Positions 9,856-20,498 of a stretch of DNA of 64,000 bases are shown piece after piece. Origin of the DNA: Raphanus sativus (taxonomy: Eukaryota > Streptophyta > Magnoliopsida > Brassicales > Brassicaceae); NCBI RefSeq assembly GCF_000801105.2, contig NC_079511.1, positions 17,197,792 to 17,261,791 of the forward strand, in the 5' to 3' direction. The notes beneath the pieces were generated by a model. It ran no database searches. It saw only the letters and a list, made by a program, of their open reading frames with translations, and was not told the origin of the DNA. Position 1 is the first letter of the stretch, and the number at the start of each line of letters is the position of its first letter. The position numbers and the translations under genes are program-made.

Positions 9856-11797
9856 CTATATTTGCTCTTTTGGCTTGCTGTCTATCTCAGCTTTAGTAGC
9901 TATGTCGATACTTGGCCTTTCGATTCCTTCCACCGGCATAATCCATTTTACGAGAGGGTCTGATGTGGAGGCTAAAGTAGCCAACGCATCTGCTGAGGAG
10001 TTCTCTCCTCGTGGGATCCTTGTTAGCTCGAATTTGCCGAACTGTCTAATGAGGTTCTGGACAACTTCGAGATATGCCCCCATTCTTTCGTCCCTCGTTC
10101 CGTATTCTCCGTGGAACTGAGCCAGCGATTAGTGCTTCGTACTCGGCTTCATTGTTGGAAGCGCTGAATCCGAGCCTGTAGGATTGTTCGATGGTCTCTC
10201 CAGCTGAGGAGGTTAGCCTTAATCCGACACCTGAGCCTTGTTTTGATGAGGCTCCGTCGACATACAGGCTCCACTTTGGAGCTTCTATTTCTGAGTCTAA
10301 GTTCTCAGATGCTAGCTCAATGACGAAATCAGCGAGGACCTGAGCCTTTGCTGCTGCTCGAGGTCTATATTCGATGTCATATTCGTTGAGTTCTATGGCC
10401 CAGTTAGCCAATCGTCCTGATTGGCTGGGACTGTGCAAAATCATTCGTAATGGTTGTAAACTCATTACGACGATCGAGTGCGATTGGAAATAGGGTCGTA
10501 ATTTCCTGGCAGCTGTTACGACTGCTAGCGCTAATTTCTCCATAGTAGGGTACCTTGTTTCGGCATCTATCAGACTCTTGCTGGTGTAATAAACAGGTCT
10601 CTGTTCGTTTTTCTCCTCTCGTACTAGCACGCCACTAACCGCTGCGGTTGATACGGCGAGGTATAGATACAGTGCTTCTCCTATTACTGGTTTGGACAGG
10701 ATCGGAGGTTTAGAGAGGTAAGCTTTCAATTGCTTGAATGCTTCTTCACATATCTCGTCCCATAATAATTTCTTATTATTTTTTAGAAGTTTATAGAACG
10801 GGAGGCACTTATCGGTGGACCTGGATATGAATCGATTTAATGCTGCGATTCGTCCAGTTAATCTTTGTTCTTCTCTGGTTGTCTTAGGGGACGGCATTTC
10901 TAGAAAGGTCGCTATTTGCTGCGGGTTGGCCTCGATGCCTCTTTCGGTTACGAGGTAACCGAGGAACTCTCCTGAGGGTACTCCGAAGGTACACTTAGCG
11001 GGATTGAGCTTCATATCGTATTTGTTGAGGATATCGAAGCATTCCCTTAAATGGGAGATATCATCTTCTCCAGCTGAGGATTTGACTAACATATCGTCAA
11101 TATAGACCTCCATAGTTTTTCCGATCTGTCCGGCGAACATCTTATTCACTAGCCTCTGATAAGTAGCTCCAGCGTTTTTTAATCCGAAAGGCATAACCTT
11201 GTAGCAATAGGTTCCTCGTTCGGTTATGAATGCAGTTTTTTCTTGATCCTCAGGATCCATCATGATTTGATTGTACCTTGAGCAAGCGTCCATGAAGGAC
11301 ATGAGTCGATGGCCAACTGTTGCTTCGACCAGGCGGTCGATATGAGGTAACGGGAAACTGTCTTTGGGACAAGCCTTGTTTAAGTCAGTGAAATCTACAC
11401 AGATTCTCCATTTCCCGTTTTTCTTTTTTACAACTACCGGGTTAGCTAACCAGTCAGGGTAGTGCACCTCTCGAATGGACCCAGCTTTCGTAAGTCGGTC
11501 AACTTCGTCGTTAACAGCTTGAGCTTTTTCGAGGCCCAGCTTGCGACGCTTTTGTTTGATCGGTTTGAAAGTGGGGTCTACTTTAAGTTTATGGGTGGTG
11601 ACATTCGGATCTATACCCTTCATGTCGTTTGTGGTCCATGCAAAGGTTTTGACGTTGCTTTTTAGGAAGTCGATGAGCTCCTTTTTAGTCTCGAGAGGTA
11701 GCTCAGATCCGATGCTCACCTGTTTTTCAGGATTTGAGTCTTCGATGCAAACTTTCTCGGTGAGGTTCCTAGGGGGACCTCGAATATTTTGTTGCAT
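9856..11797 (-). pseudogene. RT and RNase H of copy A
   Basis: An open frame of 583 codons from 11797 holds the RT: LANPVVVKKKNGKWRICVDF, FMDACSRYNQ (motif A Asp), the PFGLKNAGATYQR block and YIDDMLVKS (active site). A degenerate gypsy RNase H follows (LAVSTAAVSGVL where the first catalytic Asp is expected), then an added RNase H (LYVDGASS, NNEAEYEALIAG). A deletion of about 75 bp near 10117-10130, relative to B, shifts the frame within the second RNase H; the tail resumes in another frame at 10083-9856. Not functional as a polyprotein. Confidence 0.85.
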
Positions 11798-11818
11798 CTC
11801 ACGACCCTCCTGGATCTG

Positions 11819-11833
11819 TAATTGCTATTGGGG
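11819..11833 (-). promoter_or_regulatory. Readthrough-type stop at protease/RT boundary (copy A)
   Basis: The minus strand reads CCAATAGCAATTACAG; the TAG is at 11825-11827. The CAATTA following the stop is kept as in B, C and D. In A a one-base loss just upstream puts the protease out of phase with this stop. Confidence 0.65.
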
Positions 11834-12420
11834 GATTTTTTGAGGATTTCGAATCCTCCCAGGTAACAGATCCAGGAGATCTTTTGGCTACCATGTACGG
11901 TAGCTATCCCTTCAGGTGTCGGGAATTTCACGCATTGATGATAAGTTAAGGCTACTGCTTTCATCTTATGGATCCAGGGTCTTCCTAGGATCGCGTGGAG
12001 CGGGGCAGGTCTGTCGATGACTACTAAATTGGTCATTTTCATTATTCCGCCAGCTATGATTGGGAGTTTGATAGTTCCCAATGAGGTAGCTGTTTCTCCG
12101 GAAAAGCCTACGAGATTGGCTTTCTGGCCAATAATTTCGTAGTCGTCTATTTCCATTCCTTTTAGGGTGTTGTAGAAAATAAGGTCGACAGAGCTTCCCG
12201 TATCTATCATAAGCTTAGGAACCTCGTACCTTGCGACGTTCAGGGTGACGATCAGGGGCATCGTCGTGAGGCCTGTCGAGGTCTGATGTCTCGCTTTCTC
12301 AAAAAGAAATCTTAGTGTTGGATTCGGGGTTGGGAGGCTTAGGTCTAGCGTTGGACACAGCCTTCCGCACGTGATTTTTAATAGAATTAACGGAGTCTTG
12401 ACACATATCGGATCCTCCAA
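11834..12420 (-). pseudogene. Aspartic protease of copy A
   Basis: Contains the retropepsin active site LMIDTGSSVDLIF, the flap-like GFSGET region and AILGRPWI. It would cut the polyprotein. A single-base loss near its end (relative to B) makes the frame run on past the usual stop into a wrong frame until 11716. Confidence 0.8.
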
Positions 12421-12857
12421 GGATACAGTCCACCCTCGAGTCGGGGCTCGATTGAGGTGATGGTTTGCTCAAGAGGGCCTTGATTTGTAGGCTTTTTCCT
12501 TGGGGGAATTTTCCAAGAATCATATCGACTCTTTTCTTGGGAGCTGGAGGTGGCGAATCTGTCTCCTTCTCAGGTGACCTTTCGCGTTTTGGAGAGGTAT
12601 CTCTGGGACCTCCTTTCTGATAGGGCGGTGGCTTTTTGAGGTCCACGTCCTTTACTCCCCCGGCTGCGAATTTAGCGGCCAGCAGTCGTTGGAGGTCCCA
12701 ACATTCCTCACTTGAGTGCCCTTCTCGATCGTGATAAGAACAATGTTTGTTCTTATCAAAGCCTTTTGTCGTGGCGATAGGTTTCTCTTCCTTATCTTCC
12801 TCGACTGCATAAGAGTGCTCTCCCTGAGTCTGATTGTTTCAGAAGTTCCTCCCTTAG
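12299..12857 (-). pseudogene. Gag C-terminal part of copy A
   Basis: The basic proline-rich linker (SPKRERSPEKETDSPPP) between gag and protease is readable, and upstream on the minus strand the zinc-knuckle region matches B. The capsid part is absent, the copy being cut at about 12857. Confidence 0.7.
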
Positions 12858-14015
12858 GTTCCTTGAACCCTGAGGTCTCTTACCTAGGCCCGAAGGCCAT
12901 TTATTAAACCCGAAGGTTTGCCCATTGAACCCTGAGGCCCTTGAGTGTTAGGGTTTAATCTCTGAGTCCGGGGACCCTGATTAAACCCGATTGGTACCTC
13001 AAACCCGGAGGTTGATACCTTTAGACCAAAAGGTCCTTGGTAAACCCGAAGGTTGGTAGTTGGACCTAGAGATCCTTGAACCTCGAGGTTCTTTCTCGAA
13101 CTCTAAGGTTCTTATTAGACCCGAGGGTCATTAGACTCGAAAGTCCTTGATCAACCCATAAGTGACCTTTTTGAACCCGTAGGTCCTTTATAGACCCGGA
13201 GGCCTTGTTGAACTCGAAGGTTCTTTATAGACCTGGAGGCCTTATCGAACCCAGGAGTTCTTTATAGACACTGAGACCGTATCAAACCCGAAGGCTCTAG
13301 ACCCTGAGGCCTTATTGAATCCGAAGATTCTAGACCCAGAGGTCGTATTGAATCCAAAGGTTCTAGACCCTGAGGCCTTAATGAATCCAAAGATTATAGA
13401 CCCGAATGTCGTATTGAACCCAAAGGTTCTAGACCCCGAGGCCTTAATGAATCCGAAGATTCTAGACCCGAAGGTCGTATTGAACCCGGAGGTCGTATTG
13501 AACCCGGAGGTTCCAGACCCGGAGGCCTTAATGAATCCGGAGATTCTAGACCCTGAGGTCGTATTGAACCCAGAGGTTTTAGACCCGGAGGCCTTAATGA
13601 ATCCAGGGATTATAGACCCTGAGGTCGTATTGAATCCGGAGGTTCTAGACCCGGGGGCCTTAATGAATCCGGAGATTCTAGACCATGCGGTCATATTGAA
13701 CCCGGAGGTTCTAGACCCGGAGGCCTTAATGAATCCGGAGATTCTAGACCCTGAGGTCGTATTGAACCCAAAGGTTCTAGACCCGGAGGCCTTAATGAAT
13801 CCGGAGATTCTAGACCTTCAGGTCGTATTGAACCCGGAGGTTCTAGACCCAAAGGTCATATTTAACCCGGAGGTTCTAGACCCGGAGGCCTTAATGAATC
13901 CGGAGATTCTAGACCCGGAGGTCGTATTGAACCCTGAGGTTCTAGACCCTGAGGCCTTATTGAATCCGGAGATTTTAGATCCGAGGGTCGTATTGAACTC
14001 TGAGGTTTATGGGCT
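12858..14015. repeat. 33/66-bp minisatellite
   Basis: From 13300 on, regular units alternate ATGAATCCGGAGATTCTAGA and GTATTGAACCCGGAGGTTCT, each 33 bp, with CCCGGAGG joints, giving about eleven 66-bp pairs. From 12858 to 13300 the units are older and degenerate. Because 33 is a multiple of three, both strands show long repetitive ORFs (LNPEVLDPEALMNPEILDPE on plus). Tandem repeats in the 3' UTR are known from Tat elements, and an integrase end lies just to the right at 14655, so this may be the 3' UTR array of element J (inference). Confidence 0.9.
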
Positions 14016-14654
14016 TTTATGCATTTTCGGGAGGTCTTTTGGTCGTACTCTGCTGCCCGTAGGCGAGCCACTCTCGATCATGTTATTGAGAAACCGCACT
14101 CTGCCACCCGGAGGTATAGGCCACTCTCATGAATCTCAATGCTGCACTCTACCTTTCTGCAGAAAAGGTCACTCTCAGACTTACTATGGTCTGGCGTGGG
14201 CCTGCCCCGCAGAGCGACTTCACACCAGACACACTACCTTCCACGTCTGGATAGGTATTAAATTTTGCGTGCTTAACCGGTTTTTTGCACTTTTGATCCC
14301 TGCATATCAGCCATCAGCATCTGATTACAGTACTTTGCAGTGTACGTCATGCCCCCCGTGTGTATTTTAGCTCGTAGTGTCTTTAACGCAGGGATTGGGT
14401 AGCACTAGTACGTGGTCCCCACGTAACTCTTGGCTATAGGCCTTTACGCGGGGCCCGTTGTGTAGACATCGGTTTAGGGTTGATCAGACATGTTCCATAC
14501 TGTCATACACCTATGTGAGTAGCCTCACTTGCTATTGGGTTTGCTAAGATCTAAGGTCCCTTAGGGACTGATCTAGCTAGTATTACCCTTTAAGTATTTA
14601 AATATATAATAGTAGTAATAATAATATAGAAAGCTTGATCCGGGGACCTTACTT
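14016..14654. other. Non-coding remnant left of integrase end
   Basis: No gene seen. The segment at about 14281-14600 resembles 14940-15180 plus 14880-14950 (CTTTTGATC..CAGTACTTTGC..ATGCC..CCGTG and the GATC..AGGTC..GATC..AGCTAGTA block), an old, strongly diverged duplication about 600 bp apart. Confidence 0.4.
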
Positions 14655-14881
14655 TTAGAAATGATAGAATTTGAGGTGCAAGGCGTCCCAGCAGTTGGGT
14701 TGGACCTTGCCGCTGCTGTCTTGCAGCTTATAGGCTCCTGCCCCTTGCACCTCTATTACCTTATAAGGGCCCTCTCGTCCAGGGGCGAGTTTTCCGGCTG
14801 ATTTGTCTCTTGTGTGGTCGCAGACTCGCCTTAAGACCCAGTCTCCTTTCTGGAAGGTTCTGGATCTGACCCTTTTTGTTG
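14655..14881 (-). pseudogene. Integrase C-terminal fragment of J
   Basis: About 75 codons on the minus strand: SRTFQKGDWVLRRV, then AGKLAPGREGPYKVIEV, then GAYKLQDSSGK and WDALHLKFYHF. This is the SH3-like C-terminal pattern (GDLVLR..GKL..WEGPYxV) that ends Gypsy integrases; B, C and D have a diverged homologue. The core domain is absent: sequence to the right no longer matches integrase. Confidence 0.8.
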
Positions 14882-17025
14882 TACACCCAGTATAGGGTTC
14901 GCCAGGATCAGAGGTCTTTTGGGGCCTGATCCAGCTAGTATGCCCCTTTATTTGTTTCCGTGGATGTTTCACTTTTATGCAACTACATAGATTCGCTCCC
15001 TATACAAACTCTGAGTTTGGATACAATACTTTGCGATTGTACTTATGCCTCCCGCGTTATTGCAGAGACTGGCACGTTTCGTACGAAGGTGTCCTGTATA
15101 TTTTTCGGCACGTGGCCTTTATGCAGGACCCATGACATGGGACGTGAGTTTTTTCAGTTCATGTTACCTGGTGTTAGGGATGGAAGCTGGTCGGAGTCGG
15201 AGCCGGAGCTTCGGAGTTGGAGTCGGAACTTCTTCACGTAAGAATTTGAATATCGGGGTCCTGCTCGGATGAATCTCAAGACCTGGGCTTTGCTTATTCC
15301 CAATATATTGCCCCTTATCTATCGATTTCAGGGGCGAAGTCGAGAGATAAAATGTTCTCCTTGGTCAGCCGGAGTCGCTCTATCTCATGGGCCTTGTCGT
15401 GAGCAGGACGTCCCTTCTCCAATGCCCCTTCTCCAGTGTTCTTCTTAGGCATGGGCCGTGTTTGAACCTGGGGGAAAGTCGTCTTTCCTGAAGCAGACCA
15501 GGGTCTATAGTGGGTATCCGTAGGTGCTGGACCTGTGTGGAGATGATATCGCAGTGTTCGGGACCTTGATCTTTTATCTCGTTGGACGACTAGATTTGAT
15601 TTCAGTCCCCATGTAGATCTCTCTCAGTGAGGTAGGGTTTGATGGAGATGGACTTGCTGACGCTTCAGTGAGCGTTGACATTCATCTGCTGGAAGCAGGG
15701 TCCTTAGACCTGTAGGAGGACCTTGGAGGAATGGAGATCTTATTCTCTTGTTTCTAGGGGTGACGAGCTCGTTTCTTGGTGTAAGGCCTTGATGGAACGT
15801 GGTCTTCAAGTAGTATCGTTGTTCAGCTGGCGGAGACCACTCGTACCCGTTGGAATCTGATGTAGATGACCTGATGCCCCCTTCTGGAAGCGGGAATTCT
15901 TGATCCCAGATTCACATTACAGTGACAAGCAGGATCCGTCTTTTTAGTGCAGGGCCCTGGTGGCATATGGCCACGTGCTTGCTAGATCCGAAGGACGTAT
16001 GGCCAGGCCAAGCGGGGGAATTGGTTATTTACTTCAGTAAGGACGTCCTTGCTTATGCCCCCATTGATTAGATACCGGCTGGAGGATGATCTTTTGAAGG
16101 GTATACATCCTTCTGAAGCTCAGAGACGGTAAAACATATCCTCTTCAAATGCGGAGGTTACAGGTGAAGCAGCAATATTGACTCGTCCTTGAGCTTAGAT
16201 AGTGGAGGCTGACATGATCTTATATGGCCTGGATCAAAATTAGACCGGAGGCAGGAATGGACCCTGGATGGGGGTCGGACCCGGACAGGGGTCGGACCAT
16301 GGAAGTAGATGCTGGAAGCTGGGGAAATCTCCTCCAGGGGTAGGAATGGACCGGTTTGGATAGCAGGGGTTTACCCAGCTGGGAATGCTTCTTCACATGG
16401 ATTAGCGTCTTCTGTTGAAGACTAGGATGTGGTTAACCCATTCCTGCTATTGACCTTCCATACATATTGCTTCCCTCATATTCATTGGATCTCCTCCTTT
16501 TGTAGATATCGTTTTGTGACTTCTCCTGGCTGCTCTCTGCACTTGGATGAGCCACTCTCAGCATTTTCTGGATGTCACTTAACGACCGACACTTTGTCTT
16601 GGATCCTCCTTGTTGTGGGCAACCAATGAGATTTGTTAATGCCAGTTGCCCCTTGGGTTGATGCTCAGCTCATTTGCCCCTGCTTTCCTCGTGGTCGTGT
16701 ATTTCTTTAGAGGTTCAAGGATACACGTGGCCTTTGGAAATATTGAGAGGCACGTGGCTTTAGCTTCCTTTAGGAGCATATCAGGTTACATCGGCAGGAA
16801 AAGCTGTAGTGAGGTGATCGAGGCTTGGTTTCTTGTGGAGTCGTCAGATTTCGCCTCCTTGTAAGGTGAGCAGTTGTAGGCCCGGAACCTAGACTAGGAC
16901 CTGAGTCTAGAGCCCGAAAGCTGGGATCCGGAACTTGGAAGTTCGGCTTTCTCTTTTGGTTGAGTAGTAGCGGGAACGGGAGTTCTCCTGCTTCTCTTAC
17001 TCGGTTCTGAATGAGTAGAGGATAT
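14882..17025. other. Non-coding part of J
   Basis: No supported ORF. The motif GGGTCGGACC..GGACAGGGG at 16265-16350 with AGCTGGGGAAATCTCCTC resembles the end of the J LTR at 37990-38100, so LTR-derived sequence may lie here. It ends with GATAT, duplicated on the far side of B at 26344-26348. Confidence 0.4.
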
Positions 17026-17595
17026 TGTGAGGGATTAAACTCACCTCCTGATTTTAGGTCAGGTTAAGGTTTGAAGAAAGAAAAGGGAAAGATAACGTGG
17101 GCTAAATCCCGTAAGAACTTATAGAATGAATGATGATTTTATTGATGATTTTTGTAAAGAACTGTTTACAATAGATGTTTTTGATGATTACAAAGAAAGT
17201 AAAGTATTTTGAGAGCTTCTGCGTAAGAAGTTGAATTGTGTGTCCTTTGATCATTGTTTGATGTCTTCTTTAAATAGCCTCAGGCCCCCTTTGGTCGCTA
17301 CCAACTGGTTCCCGAGATCTCCTCCATGATTTGAGGGATTTGTAACAGCTCCTCTTTGACCAGGTCCTGCGCCTATTTATTTGTCCACGAGCTACCTCTT
17401 TGACCGGGTCCTGCGCCTGTTTATTTGTCCACGAGCTGCCTCTTTTCCTCGACCTCTCTAATTAACATCTTCAGCTCACAGCCTCCGGCTCTGTCTTAGC
17501 TGCTTCTGAGGATTTAATCCATGATGGGCCTATCATGGCCCGTTATCATTTCTTGTTGTTTATTACTAGCTAGAGGGTCATATTTGGGCCCAACA
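17026..17595 (-). repeat. 3' LTR of B
   Basis: 570 bp, TG..CA ends. Contains a tandem duplication of about 43 bp (TTTGACCnGGTCCTGCGCCT..GAGCT) that the LTRs of C lack. Confidence 0.95.
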
Positions 17596-17612
17596 GTTGC
17601 CCCCAACTTTCG
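17596..17612 (-). promoter_or_regulatory. Polypurine tract of B
   Basis: The minus strand reads CGAAAGTTGGGGGCAAC next to the 3' LTR; the same tract is at 27626, 44159 and 54614. Confidence 0.85.
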
Positions 17613-17721
17613 AGATAAGATTCCTTATCTCGGAAGCTAGACCTAGCCGCCGAGCATCAATCTTTTCGTTGAGATCTCGAGCAAAAGTTATCTTTATTGA
17701 AGATTTCCTTTGCTTAATCTA

Positions 17722-18012
17722 ATGGCTACGATTGCGTATGAAAAGGCGCAAGTATCCGACTTCTCGGCCAGCAAACTTCCCATTCCTCAATTCTTAGAGA
17801 GTTCAGGTACTTTTGAGATTAACATGTTTAATATATCCTTTTCCGGAGAGTATGGTTCTAACTTAGGTTTGGTGGGCTCTGATTCAGCTCTAGTCGAGAC
17901 GTCCCAGATGGGCGATGACAAGGAGGCAGATGAGGGAGATCCAGCCAAAGAAAGTGATCCAGTTGAGGGAGACACGGATGTCGGGATGAGCTCCCGTGAT
18001 AATGATGTCTAA
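17722..18012 (+). CDS. Antisense ORF beside 3' LTR of B, 96 aa
   Basis: Runs opposite to gag-pol, between the 3' LTR and the 3' UTR repeats. ATG at 17722; an upstream in-frame extension exists but no earlier ATG. The N-terminal half is mixed polar, the C-terminal half very acidic (DDKEADEGDPAKE). C (27751) and D (44285) hold the same ORF at identical length. B and C differ at 11 sites by my count, 7 of which change the residue, so length is kept but protein-level selection is not evident. Known: Tat elements often carry additional ORFs, some antisense, between pol and the 3' LTR. Function unknown; no domain recognised. Confidence 0.5.
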   Translation: MATIAYEKAQVSDFSASKLPIPQFLESSGTFEINMFNISFSGEYGSNLGLVGSDSALVETSQMGDDKEADEGDPAKESDPVEGDTDVGMSSRDNDV

Positions 18013-18469
18013 GAGATGCGGCTCTTTTTGAATTGTAATGTTGCTTTTCATGACTTTTGTCCAATGGGCTTTTTTACGTTTCAAACTTATAGTCTGAGGA
18101 GGCTTTTAAACTTTGACTTGTTTTAGGGTCTTCTTAACCCTTGTTAGCCTGGGGAGGCTTTTAAACCCTTTTATTCAAATTTCGATTTTGTTTTTCGTAT
18201 TAAGTCATTTGACTTGGTTTGATCGTTTCTTGGATGAGATTGACTTTTGTCAAGTGGAAGCTTTGGTTAGGACATGTATCGTGATTATTAGATACAATAT
18301 CCAATGACTTATCAGGTCTCGAAGATTTCGAGTGTATTCGATTACGAGGATCCTTAGAAGGAGTTCCTGAAATATTGAGATTAGCTCCGGGTTTTTAGGA
18401 ACCTGAGCTACCCTGAAGACCTTAGGAGGGGGTTCATGGGAACCTGAATTCGTTTGTGGGATTTTAAGA

Positions 18470-19070
18470 CCCATTGAAGTTTGCTTAGGATTTTAAGATC
18501 TTTTGAGATTTGATAAGGATTTTAAGACCTTTTGAGATTTGATAAGGATTTTAAGACCTTTTGGGATTTGATAAGGTTTTTAAGACCTTTTGGGATTTGA
18601 TAAGGATTTTTAGACCTTTTAGTGATTTCTAAGGATTTTAAGACCTTAGGTTTGTAGACGTTTGATTTCACCTGAAGGATTTTAAGACCTTCGAGGTTAC
18701 TAAGGATTTTAAGACCTTAGGTCCAGGTTCATGGAGACCTGAGTTTGTCGGAAATATTTTAAGACCTTAGGTCCAGGTTCATGGAGGCCTGAGTTTGTTA
18801 GAAGGATTTTAAGATCTTCGAGATTACTGAGGATTTTAAGACCTTAGGTCCACATTCGTGGGGACCTGAATTTGCTGAAAGGATTTTAAGACCTTCGAGA
18901 TTACTGAGGATTTTAAGACCTTAGGTTCAGGCTCATGGAGAACTGAATTTGTTCAAAGGGTTTTAAGACCTTGGGTTCAGGTTCGTAGAGACCTGAATCT
19001 GTTCGAAGGATTTTAACACCTTGGGTTCAGGTTCGTAGAGACCTGAATTTGTTCGAAGGTCAAGGTAGCG
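18470..19070. repeat. 3' UTR repeats of B
   Basis: Two related layers: short units GGATTTTAAGACCTTTTGAGATTTGATAA (18480-18620), then about 50-bp units combining TTTTAAGACCTTAGGTTCAGG with GAGACCTGAATTTGTTCGAAG. Fewer complete 50-bp units than in C or D. Confidence 0.85.
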
Positions 19071-19217
19071 AAGATAATTGCTTTATTGATAATAGGATAC
19101 ATGGTATCACAATAATCATACAATCGCTGTTTGGGCTATATGTTCTCAAACATATGCCCCCTTTCGTCATGGTGGAAAGAGTGTTAAAATAAGATTGGGA
19201 TTGCACTAATAACACAA

Positions 19218-19260
19218 TTGCCTACGTACCCAGTCAAGGGGTCAAGCCTAACGTAATTCG
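19218..19260 (-). other. Conserved TACGTAGGCA module (B copy)
   Basis: Minus strand GAATTACG, GGCTTGACCCC, TTGACTGGGTACGTAGGCA. It lies directly after the integrase stop codon; equivalents at 29419 (C) and 45910 (D). Confidence 0.7.
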
Positions 19261-19274
19261 AGGAATTTAAGTAC

Positions 19275-20498
19275 CTAATGATAGTATTTCTTCAGATTTG
19301 TGGCGTTCCAGGATCTGATTTCAGGCACTCCGGTTCGCACCTTCAGGAGCTTATAGACGCCAGGTCGTACCACGTGGATAATCCGGTAAGGACCTTCCCA
19401 ATTGGTTCCTAACTTCCCAGCATCTGGTTCCTTGGTTCCTTCGAAAACCTGTCTAAGTACCAGGTCACCTACAACAAATTGTCGAGGCCTGACTTTGGAA
19501 TTATAATGTCGAGTCATTGCCTACTGATAGTTTTGAATCCGAAGCAAAGCTCGGTCTCGTCGTTCCTCGATTAAATCGAGGCTGTCTGATAAGAGCTGGT
19601 CGTTAGCTTCGGGATCAGACGTACAGAGCTCTCGACGGAGGCTCCCAGTGGAGGTTTCCATCGGAACGACAGCTTCCATTCCGTAGGCTAAAGAGAAAGG
19701 GGTTTCCTCTGTAGCCTTTCTCGGGGTGGTTCGACATGCCCAAAGTACTTCACGTATCTTTTCAGACCAGGTTTTCTTGTTGGTTCCGAGGCGTTTCTTG
19801 AGGTTTATTAATATTGACTTATTAGCAGCCTCCGCCTGACCGTTACCTTGAGGTCGTCGAGGTGTTGAGAAGGTAAGGCGGATATTCCACTTGTCGCAAA
19901 ATGCTTTGAAGTCGCGAGAAGGTAAGGCGGATATTCCACTTGTTGGTTACGATCTCATACGGGACGCCGTGGCGGCAGACTATGTCTTTCCACACAAATC
20001 CTTCGACTTCGAATCTAGTTATCTGTTGGAAAGCTTCAGCCTCTATCCACTTCGTGAAGTGGTCTGTCAAGACCAAGAGGAAGCGTAGCTTCTGCCTTCC
20101 CATTCCTGACGTTATGAGTGGTCCTACGATGTCCATGGACCACCTCATGAACGGGTACGGAGCGGATATTGAGGATAGTTTCTCCGCAGGCTGATGTATA
20201 ATCGGTGCATGCCTTTGGAATTTATCACATGAAGAGGAGTAAACCTCGCAGTCAGCGATAATTGTGGGCCAGAAATAGCCCTGTCTTTTGATTCGAATAG
20301 CTAGAGCTCTGCCCCCAGAGTGGTTTCCACAGGAGCCGTCGTGCATTTCTTTCATAAGATTGATAGCAACGAGGCCATGGACGCATTTTAGGTAAGGTCC
20401 GGAAATGCTTCGTTTATGGAGGGCTGACTCGATTATGCAGTATCTTGAGTTTTCGGGCCTCCCACTTATTGGGGGGGGATCTTACCCTCAAAGATGTA
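19275..20498 (-). pseudogene. Integrase of B, multiply damaged
   Basis: Order on the minus strand: zinc finger (20430-20250), catalytic core, C-terminal GDLVLRQV..WEGPYRIIHV ending at 19275. Lesions seen: the second Cys of the finger's CDKC is Phe (CDKF). In the core, IVTDNGGQF is lost because about 20 bp are replaced by a second copy of a neighbouring 27-bp stretch (19867-19894 versus 19917-19944), removing the second catalytic Asp and breaking the frame. A TAG replaces a Gln codon just before the C-terminal domain (ATG at 19517). Cannot be active. Confidence 0.88.

Larger units (their letters stand above)
8962..12857 (-). mobile_element. Copy A: Tat-clade Gypsy gag-pol fragment
   Basis: Reads on the minus strand in the order gag, protease, RT, RNase H, integrase, closely similar to B, C and D. 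It is cut on the left inside integrase by G. On the right it stops being alignable to B near 12857, inside gag, where a minisatellite begins. No LTR is visible in the window. Confidence 0.88.

Noticed and set aside
13315..14370. 351-codon plus-strand ORF of repeated LNPEVLDPE-type units
   Set aside because: Produced by a 33-bp repeat whose length is a multiple of three; the other strand also shows a repetitive ORF, and there is no start context or non-repeat domain.
14882..17020. Possible host gene space between integrase fragment and B
   Set aside because: No ORF above background on either strand and no splice-like coding pattern; LTR-like motifs suggest element decay.
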